Assembly (NCBI RefSeq): GCF_029892155.1
Contig: NZ_JARZAG010000011.1
Location: 1 to 64,000 of the forward strand
DNA length: 64,000 nt
Direction: 5' to 3'
Source: Kitasatospora sp. GAS204B
GTDB taxonomy: Bacteria; Actinomycetota; Actinomycetes; Streptomycetales; Streptomycetaceae
Translations under genes and position numbers: made by a program
The notes under the pieces: model-generated
Seen by the model: the letters and a program-made list of their open reading frames with translations, nothing else
Told to the model about the DNA's origin: nothing
Databases searched by the model: none
In this document: positions 58,169 through 64,000 of the stretch, one piece after another
Position numbering within the stretch: position 1 is the stretch's first letter
How the letters are laid out: each line of letters opens with the position of its first letter

Positions 58169-58222
58169 ACGGTACGGAACAGGTCTTGGACGGCCGCACC
58201 GCCCTGGCGGTGGAATCGAAGC

Positions 58223-58711
58223 ATGACCGATGAACCGCAAACCAGCGAGCCGATCGCCTACCCCGCCGTCTCGGTGGTCGGGCCGGGCGACGGCGAGACG
58301 ATCGTCCTGGGCACCACGCGCCTGCGCGTCCTCGAAGACGGCAGCAACACCGGCCACCGCCTCGGGATCGCCGAATCCGTTCTCGCGCCGCACACGCCCG
58401 GACCGCCGCAGCACCGCCACGCCCAGCACGACGAGGGCTTCTACATCATCTCCGGCACGGTGCGCTTCACGGTCGGCGAGACGGACTACGACGCGCCGGC
58501 GGGAACCCTCGTGATGGTCCCGCCCGGCGCCCCGCACACCTTCGCCAACCTGACCGACCAACCGGCCGTCATGCTCAGCACGTTCACGCCGGACAGCTAC
58601 GTGCAGTACTTCCGGGACCTGCGGGACATGATCGCCGGCGGTCAGGCGCTGACCCCACAGGCGCACCTCGCGACGATGAGCCGGTACGCCACCGAGCCCG
58701 CCGTCTCGTGA
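58223..58711 (+). CDS. Cupin domain protein
   Basis: A 162-residue beta-barrel protein. Cupin motif 1 reads PPQHRHAQHDEGFYIISG, giving two His and one Glu metal ligands, and motif 2 reads VPPGAPHTFANLT with the last His. The quercetinase-like arrangement suggests a metal-dependent dioxygenase or sugar/small-molecule binding protein. It overlaps the following DoxX gene (GTGA) and is divergent from lysR. Confidence 0.9.
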   Translation: MTDEPQTSEPIAYPAVSVVGPGDGETIVLGTTRLRVLEDGSNTGHRLGIAESVLAPHTPGPPQHRHAQHDEGFYIISGTVRFTVGETDYDAPAGTLVMVPPGAPHTFANLTDQPAVMLSTFTPDSYVQYFRDLRDMIAGGQALTPQAHLATMSRYATEPAVS

Positions 58712-59070
58712 ACGTCGCCTACTGGATCGTCGCCGGCCTGCTCGCGCTCTTCTACCTCTACGGGGGCGGAGTGAAGGTGGTCCGGAACCGTGAGCAGCTC
58801 CGGCCGATGATGGCCTGGGTGGACAGCACGCCGATGCCGGCCGTCAGGGCGATCGGGATGATCGAACTGCTCGGTGCGGCCGGGCTGATCCTCCCGCCGC
58901 TGACCGGCATCGCGCCCTGGTTGGCGCCGGCCGCCGCCATCGGGTTCGTGGTCCTGCAGATCGGCGCGACCAGGGTCCACCTGAGGATGGGCGACCGCCA
59001 GGTCGCCCTCAACCTCGCGCTCCTGCTCGCCGCGGCCGTGACCAGCTGGCTGGCGACGACCTGGCTGTGA
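58708..59070 (+). CDS. DoxX family membrane protein
   Basis: A 120-residue membrane protein with four helices: IVAGLLALFYLYGGGVKVVR at the start, then AIGMIELLGAAGLILPPL, WLAPAAAIGFVVLQIGA and LALLLAAAVTSWLATTW. Starts with GTG inside the cupin stop codon. DoxX proteins are often paired with redox enzymes; here the partner is a cupin under LysR control. Confidence 0.88.
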   Translation: MNVAYWIVAGLLALFYLYGGGVKVVRNREQLRPMMAWVDSTPMPAVRAIGMIELLGAAGLILPPLTGIAPWLAPAAAIGFVVLQIGATRVHLRMGDRQVALNLALLLAAAVTSWLATTWL

Positions 59071-59095
59071 CTCCGGGACCCTCGGACTGCGCCGG

Positions 59096-59125
59096 TTGCC
59101 GCACGTGAAGTGCCGTTCCTACGAT
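59096..59125 (+). promoter_or_regulatory. Promoter of the two-small-ORF transcript
   Basis: TTGCCG (59096-59101), an 18-base spacer and TACGAT (59120-59125), followed after 6 bases by an ATG. The spacing predicts a leaderless message beginning with the 16-codon ORF. Confidence 0.5.
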
Positions 59126-59131
59126 GAACAT

Positions 59132-59182
59132 ATGGAAGCGAAGCCCGGCACCCGTGGCGGCGACCAGGAGTGGTGGTCATGA
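59132..59182 (+). CDS. Possible 16-residue leader peptide
   Basis: A very short frame, MEAKPGTRGGDQEWWS, whose stop overlaps the ATG of the next small gene (ATGA). It begins 6 bases after a -10-like TACGAT, as expected of a leaderless message. Its last codons contain the AGGAG ribosome binding site of the downstream gene. Translation of it would clear or couple that start. It might only be a coupling device. No homology can be judged at this length. Confidence 0.4.
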   Translation: MEAKPGTRGGDQEWWS

Positions 59183-59307
59183 CCAGGATCGACCCCGCCC
59201 ACCGGCTCGCCCATCGCTGGCCGGCCGTGCTGGTCGTGCTGCTCGCCGTCGCGGTGCTGGTCCTGCTGATCGTGCTGCTGGACACGTTCCCGATCGCGTC
59301 CTCCTGA
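59179..59307 (+). CDS. Small single-span membrane protein, 42 residues
   Basis: Basic start MTRIDPAHRLAHRWP, one hydrophobic helix of about 20 residues rich in Val and Leu (AVLVVLLAVAVLVLLIVLL), then DTFPIASS. AGGAG eight bases before the ATG supports translation. One-span proteins of this size often modulate a larger membrane complex or act in stress. The partner is unknown; the closest neighbours are a DoxX gene before it and the furan cassette after it. Confidence 0.55.
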   Translation: MTRIDPAHRLAHRWPAVLVVLLAVAVLVLLIVLLDTFPIASS

Positions 59308-59674
59308 GCGTGATCGCCGGATGGGCGAAGCGGGTTGCCGATCGGCTCCTTTCGCCGGGACTTCGACGGCCCACTCGGCGGGGAGCCGTGGGGGCCCGAA
59401 CAGTCCCCGCAGAGCCCGGCCGTGCGCTCGGCGCGGTGCAGGCGCCGTCCTCCGGTACCGAGTTCCGCGAGCGGGCACCACCTGCGCGCGGCTGGTTCGG
59501 ACCGGCGTGGACGGCGCACTGGAGGGTGGACACGTCGTGGCAGTGAGCCGTCCGGATTCCGTGCGCCCTACCGATGGTCACGGGCCGCGGCAATGATGAG
59601 CGGACCGCAAGTGATTCAGGCGACTCCGTGCACCTGCCCGTTGGCCGGTGGGCACGCGGTGGAAGGAACCCACG
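59308..59674. other. Region upstream of the furan cassette
   Basis: 367 bases without a convincing gene on either strand. The promoter of the mfnB operon should lie here, but no hexamer pair is clear enough to call. GGAAGGA at 59661-59667 is the ribosome binding site of mfnB. Confidence 0.5.
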
Positions 59675-60430
59675 TTGTTGCTTCTCATCTCCCCGGACAG
59701 CGTCGAGGAGGCCATCGACTGTGCGAAGGCGGCGGAGCACCTTGACATCGTCGATGTCAAGAGGCCTGAGGAGGGCTCGCTCGGCGCGAACTTCCCGTGG
59801 GTCATCAGGGAGATCCGCGACGCGGTCCCGGCTGACAAGCCGGTGTCCGCCACCGTGGGAGACGTACCGTACAAGCCCGGCACGGTGGCCCAGGCGGCGC
59901 TCGGTGCGGCTGTCTCCGGAGCGACCTACATCAAGGTCGGCCTCTACGGATGCACGACGCCCGAACAGGCCATCGATGTCATGCGCGGGGTCGTCCGGGC
60001 AGTGAAGGACTATCGGCCGGACGCGTTCGTCGTCGCCTCGGGCTACGCCGACGCCCACCGGATCGGTTGCGTCAACCCGCTGGCGCTGCCGGACATCGCC
60101 CGCCGTTCCGGCTGTGACGCGGCCATGCTCGATACCGCGATCAAGGACGGGACACGGCTGTTCGACCACGTTCCGCCCGACGTCTGTGCGGAGTTCGTCC
60201 GGCTGGCCCACCAGGCCGATCTGCTCGCTGCCCTCGCGGGCAGCGTCAAGGTGGCAGACCTCGGCGCGCTGACCCGCATCGGCACGGACATCGTGGGGGT
60301 GCGCGGGGCGGTCTGCGAGGGGGGCGACCGCAACACCGGAAGGATTCAGCCGCAGTTGGTGGCCGCCTTCCGGGCAGAGATGAACCGGCATGCCCGGCAA
60401 TCCGCAGCCGGCGTCGCCGAGGCGAGCTGA
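59675..60430 (+). CDS. mfnB: (5-formylfuran-3-yl)methyl phosphate synthase (MfnB)
   Basis: A 251-residue TIM-barrel enzyme of the former UPF0264/DUF556 family. In methanogens MfnB joins two glyceraldehyde 3-phosphates into 4-(hydroxymethyl)furan-2-carboxaldehyde phosphate. The Schiff-base lysine is K29 in IVDVKRPEEGSLGANFPWVI; YIKVGLYG and AMLDTAIKDGTRLFDH hold the other conserved Lys and Asp. A TTG at 59675 is taken as start because GGAAGGA is 7 bases upstream and the family begins with this LLLISP strand; a GTG at 59648 is the alternative. It heads a three-gene operon. Confidence 0.9.
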   Translation: MLLLISPDSVEEAIDCAKAAEHLDIVDVKRPEEGSLGANFPWVIREIRDAVPADKPVSATVGDVPYKPGTVAQAALGAAVSGATYIKVGLYGCTTPEQAIDVMRGVVRAVKDYRPDAFVVASGYADAHRIGCVNPLALPDIARRSGCDAAMLDTAIKDGTRLFDHVPPDVCAEFVRLAHQADLLAALAGSVKVADLGALTRIGTDIVGVRGAVCEGGDRNTGRIQPQLVAAFRAEMNRHARQSAAGVAEAS

Positions 60431-60438
60431 CTGCCGGC

Positions 60439-61842
60439 ATGCCGACACGTCAGCCCGGGCGCGCGCCCGGGACCCGCACCGAGCGCTTCGCCGTCGTCGA
60501 TCCGGCAACGGGCGAGGCCTTCGACGAGGCTCCCGACCAGCAGCCGGACGAGTTGGACGCCGTCGTCGGCCGGGCCCACGAGGCCTGGCGCAGCTGGCGG
60601 GCCGACCCCGTCGCCCGTGCCACCGCGTTGCTCGCGGCAGCCGACGCCGTGGAGGCGGCCGGGACCGACCTCGCTCCGCTGCTCACCCGTGAACAGGGCA
60701 AACCGCTGGCCGAGTCGTACGCGGAGATCGCCCGCACGGCGGCCCGCCTGCGCTACTTCGCAGAGCTGGCCCCCTCGCCCCAGCCGATCACCGACGGTCG
60801 GCCGGTACGCAGCGAGGTCCGCTGGCGACCGCTCGGGCCCGTCGCCGCGATCGTTCCGTGGAACTTTCCCCTCCAGCTCGCGTCGGCGAAGTTCGCGCCC
60901 GCGCTCGCCGCAGGCAACACGACGGTGCTCAAGCCCTCCCCGTTCACACCCCTGGCCACCCGGCTGCTGGGGTCCGTGATCTCCACCGCGCTCCCCGAGG
61001 ACGTACTGACGATCGTCACCGGTCGCGAACCCCTCGGCGCCCGCCTCGCGTCCCATCCGGGGATCCGCCACGTGACCTTCACCGGTTCGATTCCCACCGG
61101 TCGGGCCGTCGCTGAGGGCGCGGCGGCCTCGCTCGCCCGGGTGACCCTGGAGCTGGGCGGTAACGACGCCGCCATCCTGCTGGAGGACGTGGATGTGGAG
61201 CGGATCGCGGACCGGCTGTTCTGGGCGGCGTTCCGCAACTGCGGGCAGGTCTGCATGGCGGTCAAACGCGTCTACGTCCCGGCCCGGCTCTACTCCCACG
61301 TGGTCGAGGCCCTCGCACAGCGTGCGAAGACCGCCGTCGTCGGAGCCGGGCTCGACCCGGGTACGCAGCTGGGGCCGGTCAACAACGCCCCCCAGCTGGC
61401 CCGGGTCGAGCGCTACACGGCCCAGGCTCTGGCAGCCGGCGCCCGAGCCGTGGCCGGTGGTCACCGGCTGGACCGACCGGGCTACTTCTTCGCCCCGACG
61501 ATCCTGGCCGATGTCCCGTCCGACAGCCCGGTGGTGACGCAGGAGCAGTTCGGCCCGGTCCTGCCGGTGCTGCCGTACGGGAGCCTCGACGAAGCCGTCG
61601 AGGCGGCCAACGGCACCGGCTTCGGGCTGGGCGGTTCGGTATGGGGAACCGACCTCGACCGGGCCGAGGCGGTGGCCGACCGGCTGGAGTGCGGGACGGC
61701 GTGGATCAACCACCACGCCGAACTGTCCCTCGCTCAGCCCTTCGCCGGCATCAAGGAGAGCGGTGTCGGCGTCGCGGGCGGGCCGTGGGGGCTCTACGGG
61801 AACCTCAGGCCGTTCGTCGTGCACCGCCCGGAGGAGGCGTGA
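60439..61842 (+). CDS. Aldehyde dehydrogenase
   Basis: A 467-residue NAD(P)-dependent dehydrogenase. The catalytic Cys is C272 in FRNCGQVCMAVKR and the general base E238 in LELGGNDAA. IVPWNFPLQLASAKFAPALA and FTGSIPTGRAVAEG form the cofactor site. It sits 8 bases after mfnB and overlaps the alcohol dehydrogenase (GTGA). The likely reaction is oxidation of the furan aldehyde to a furan-2-carboxylate, or an aldehyde made by the next enzyme. Confidence 0.93.
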   Translation: MPTRQPGRAPGTRTERFAVVDPATGEAFDEAPDQQPDELDAVVGRAHEAWRSWRADPVARATALLAAADAVEAAGTDLAPLLTREQGKPLAESYAEIARTAARLRYFAELAPSPQPITDGRPVRSEVRWRPLGPVAAIVPWNFPLQLASAKFAPALAAGNTTVLKPSPFTPLATRLLGSVISTALPEDVLTIVTGREPLGARLASHPGIRHVTFTGSIPTGRAVAEGAAASLARVTLELGGNDAAILLEDVDVERIADRLFWAAFRNCGQVCMAVKRVYVPARLYSHVVEALAQRAKTAVVGAGLDPGTQLGPVNNAPQLARVERYTAQALAAGARAVAGGHRLDRPGYFFAPTILADVPSDSPVVTQEQFGPVLPVLPYGSLDEAVEAANGTGFGLGGSVWGTDLDRAEAVADRLECGTAWINHHAELSLAQPFAGIKESGVGVAGGPWGLYGNLRPFVVHRPEEA

Positions 61843-62984
61843 CGAGGAGGTTCGGCGCGGCGGTACTGCGCTCGCACGAGAGCCGATTCGCCGTCGAGGA
61901 GGTGATCCTGAACGCGGGGCCGGCCGACGGCGAGATCCTGGTCAGGATCGCGGGCTGCGGGATGTGCCGCACCGATCTCGCGGTCCGGCGCTCAGCGGGC
62001 CGCTCACCGCTGCCGGCGGTGCTCGGCCACGAGGGGGCCGGGGTCGTGGTGGAGACGGGCGGCCCGGACACCGGGCTGAGTGTGGGCGACCACGTGGTGC
62101 TGAGCTTCGACTCCTGCGGACACTGCCGGAACTGCCTGGGCGCGGCCCCCGCCTACTGTGACTCCTTCGCCTCGCTCAACCTCTTCGGAGGGCGCGAGGA
62201 GAACGCGGAGCGGTTCACCGACGCGGCCGGGGGCGAACTGGCTCCCCGGTGGTTCGGCCAGTCCTCCTTCGCCGAGTACGCGATGGTCCCGGCCCGCAAC
62301 GCCGTCCGGGTCGACTCCTCGCTGCCCATCGAACTGCTCGGCCCGCTCGGCTGCGGTTTCCTCACCGGCGCCGGAGCGGTCTTCAACTCCTTCGGCCTCG
62401 GCCCCGGCGACACGATCGCGGTCTTCGGCGCGGGCGCGGTGGGTCTGGCCGCGGTGATGGCGGCCGCCGCCGCCGGGGCGGTGGCGGTGGCCGTCGACCG
62501 GCACCCCGAACGGCTGGCGCTCGCCGAGCGGTTCGGCGCGATCCCGCTGCGCGCCGGCTCGGCCGAGCTGCCCTCCCAGCCCGAGCTGCCCTCCCAGCCC
62601 GACCTGCCCGACCGTATCCGGCGACTGACGGACGGCGGCGCGCAGTTCGCGCTGGACACCACGGGCTCCGCCCGACTCATCAACGACGCGCTCCGGGCCC
62701 TTCGCCCGACCGGCCACCTCGGCCTGGTGGCACGGCTCCACACCACGCTGCCGCTCGAGCCGGGGGCACTCGACCGGGGTCGGAGGATCTCCCACATCTG
62801 CGAGGGGGACGCGGTGCCGGGACTGCTGGTTCCGCGGCTGACCGGGCTGTGGCAGGCCGGGCGGTTCCCCTTCGACCAGCTGATCCGCACGTACCCGCTC
62901 GCCGACATCAATGAGGCCGAACGCGACTGCGACGCGGGCCGCGTGGTCAAACCCGTCCTGGTCCCGGAGCGAACGAGCGGATGA
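61839..62984 (+). CDS. Zinc-dependent alcohol dehydrogenase, aryl-alcohol type
   Basis: A 381-residue medium-chain dehydrogenase. The catalytic zinc ligands are C43 (GMCRTD) and His in GHEGAG, the structural zinc is the four Cys of CGHCRNCLGAAPAYC, and the Rossmann motif is VFGAGAVGLAA. GFLTGAGAVFNSFGL resembles benzyl/aryl alcohol dehydrogenases. An 18-base tandem duplication (about 62568-62605) repeats ELPSQP in a surface loop. The GTG start lies in the stop of the preceding gene, behind GGAGGAGG. It would interconvert a furfuryl-type alcohol and aldehyde. Confidence 0.93.
   Translation: MTRRFGAAVLRSHESRFAVEEVILNAGPADGEILVRIAGCGMCRTDLAVRRSAGRSPLPAVLGHEGAGVVVETGGPDTGLSVGDHVVLSFDSCGHCRNCLGAAPAYCDSFASLNLFGGREENAERFTDAAGGELAPRWFGQSSFAEYAMVPARNAVRVDSSLPIELLGPLGCGFLTGAGAVFNSFGLGPGDTIAVFGAGAVGLAAVMAAAAAGAVAVAVDRHPERLALAERFGAIPLRAGSAELPSQPELPSQPDLPDRIRRLTDGGAQFALDTTGSARLINDALRALRPTGHLGLVARLHTTLPLEPGALDRGRRISHICEGDAVPGLLVPRLTGLWQAGRFPFDQLIRTYPLADINEAERDCDAGRVVKPVLVPERTSG
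62568..62605 (+). repeat. 18-base tandem duplication in the alcohol dehydrogenase gene
   Basis: The unit GAGCTGCCCTCCCAGCCC occurs twice in direct succession and keeps the frame, giving ELPSQPELPSQP. It looks like a recent slippage duplication. Confidence 0.8.
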
Positions 62985-62990
62985 ACTGCT

Positions 62991-63896
62991 CTACGGCCTG
63001 GGCTTGTTCGCGAACACCCACCGGTTGCCCGCCAGCGCGTCGTTCTGCTCGGGCAGCGGGCCGCGTCCGTGCCGGCGGGTGAAGTCGAACGGGGTGTGGA
63101 CCGAGGTGGACCAGCCTCTGCCCGCCAGATCACCCGCGGAGTCCGGCCGCGGCTCCACGTTGAACAGGTTGAGGAGGTCGACGCCGATCTGCTGTTTCGT
63201 CGAGGAGTAGAGCGGGTTGTCGCGGTATTCCAGCAAGTCGATGTCGACCTTGGCCTCGAACGCCAGAGCGCTTCCCCCCGTGCTCAACCGGTCCACCGTG
63301 TCGACGAGATACGTCTCGGCGGCGTTGGACAGGTAGAACAGCAGCCCCTCGGCCAGCCAGACGCTCGGTGCGGCCGTGTCGAAGCCGGCAGCGGTCAGCG
63401 CTCCGACCCAGTCGGCGCGCAGATCGATCGGGATCGGTACGCGTGCGGCCTTGGGGGTGGCCGCCAGCCCGCCGAGCACCTCGTGTTTGAACGCCAGCAC
63501 GCCTTCCGTGTCGATCTCGAAGATCACGCAGCCGGCAGGCCAGTCGAGTCGGAACGCCCGCGAATCCAACCCGGCCCCGAGCAGTACCACTTGGCGGGCG
63601 CCCGCGTGTACCGATCGGAGGAGGAAGTCGTCGAGGACCCTTGTCCGCAGACCGAAGTACCGCGCGAATCTCCCCCACAGCGGGTTCGCGTCCCCGTCCG
63701 GAACCTGGTGCATGCGGACCGGCCAGCCTGCGGACGCCGGTGCGGCGAGCACGAAGTGCTCCGCGTAGACGTCCCGCGCCAGGGTGTCGTGGCGGTGGGT
63801 CTCGATCGCCCGTGCCGCGGCGACCATGAGAGCGGTCAGGCCGACACCCCCTGCGACGCCTTCAACGCCGGTGCTCCGATCCGCTGTGCCGACCAT
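62991..63896 (-). CDS. Class I SAM-dependent methyltransferase, TIGR00027/LCMT-like
   Basis: A 301-residue methyltransferase of the same family as the one at 22031. Marks are TALMVAAARAIETHRHDTLA, FGLRTRVLDDFLLRSV, the SAM strand VVLLGAGLDSRAFRLDWP, FEIDTEGVLAFKHEVL and WLAEGLLFYLS. GGGAGG precedes the ATG closely. It converges on the alcohol dehydrogenase with 6 bases between stops, with no terminator, and could methylate a carboxyl or hydroxyl of the furan product, although this is inferred from position only. Confidence 0.88.
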   Translation of the reverse strand: MVGTADRSTGVEGVAGGVGLTALMVAAARAIETHRHDTLARDVYAEHFVLAAPASAGWPVRMHQVPDGDANPLWGRFARYFGLRTRVLDDFLLRSVHAGARQVVLLGAGLDSRAFRLDWPAGCVIFEIDTEGVLAFKHEVLGGLAATPKAARVPIPIDLRADWVGALTAAGFDTAAPSVWLAEGLLFYLSNAAETYLVDTVDRLSTGGSALAFEAKVDIDLLEYRDNPLYSSTKQQIGVDLLNLFNVEPRPDSAGDLAGRGWSTSVHTPFDFTRRHGRGPLPEQNDALAGNRWVFANKPRP

Positions 63897-64000
63897 GTGT
63901 CCTCCCTTGGGGGCGAGTTGAGACCAGGAACAGCGAGGAGAGCGAGCGCCGACGGACTCCTCACTATCCGGCCGACGATCGCCCCCCGCACGAAAAGCCA
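63897..64000. other. Upstream region of the methyltransferase, window end
   Basis: The 104 bases before the edge contain the ribosome binding site GGGAGG of the methyltransferase and no gene. The next gene to the right is not visible. Confidence 0.5.

Noticed and set aside
59132..59182. Short peptide with two Trp as a trp-operon attenuator leader
   Set aside because: No trp gene follows and no alternative terminator hairpin is visible after it; kept only as a possible coupling peptide.

Overview
The window is very G+C-rich actinobacterial chromosome, almost certainly from the Streptomycetaceae (Streptomyces, Kitasatospora or a close relative). The markers are rbpA with a sigma-R type promoter, the sporulation pair smeA-sffA, a resuscitation-promoting-factor/LysM protein behind a c-di-AMP riboswitch, a SpoIIE-type phosphatase fused to an RsbW-like kinase, codon third positions that are nearly all G or C, and many genes with leaderless-type starts. 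No rRNA, tRNA, CRISPR array, integrase or full insertion sequence was seen. The first 100 bases are G and C homopolymers, which suggests a contig end or assembly artefact.

Layout. 0.1-9.8 kb is housekeeping: an Lrp/AsnC regulator, a YtcJ-like amidohydrolase, lnt-fxsA, rbpA, sffA-smeA, an ankyrin protein and an acetyltransferase. 10-17 kb holds a small protein and a thioesterase, then a divergent catabolic island: kinase-iclR-ridA on the minus strand and deaminase-deacylase-aldolase on the plus strand. The enzymes fit breakdown of N-acetyl-D-glucosaminate (oxidised chitin sugar) through 2-keto-3-deoxygluconate to pyruvate and glyceraldehyde 3-phosphate. 17-34 kb holds secreted proteins, an APC permease, a methyltransferase, an SRPBCC protein with a 50-residue partner, a TenA-like protein, glutaminase, an Fpg-like glycosylase, an acyl-CoA synthetase, an EF-G-like GTPase, an amine oxidase with a divergent XRE-cupin regulator, a PEP-mutase-like protein and an EamA exporter. 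34-47 kb holds a SEC-C protein, the riboswitch-controlled Rpf/LysM protein, an F420/flavin oxidoreductase, membrane proteins, a marR-MFS-isochorismatase operon, a second APC permease, the PAS-GAF-PP2C-ATPase regulator and an unusual phosphopantetheinyl transferase.

48-55.5 kb is a redox block on the minus strand. A two-component system (response regulator, histidine kinase) is followed by five genes that overlap by ATGA (Pro-rich anchored protein, ApbE, ferric-reductase-like membrane protein, NuoF-like flavoprotein, ferredoxin), then a histidine-containing membrane protein beside a MITE-like element. The expected FMN-binding acceptor of ApbE is missing from the operon.

55.6-59.3 kb holds a methyltransferase, an NAD(P)-binding reductase, a LysR regulator divergent from a cupin-DoxX pair, and a transcript with two overlapping very small ORFs (16 and 42 codons). 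59.7-63.9 kb is a compact furan-forming cassette: MfnB, aldehyde dehydrogenase and zinc alcohol dehydrogenase in a coupled operon, with a convergent methyltransferase. It is the best candidate for an uncharacterised small-molecule pathway and may continue past the right edge.

Recurring sequence themes are a -10-like hexamer 6-8 bases before many start codons (leaderless transcripts), perfect hairpins between convergent genes, and a short palindrome CTGACGGTCCGTCAG that often contains stop codons.
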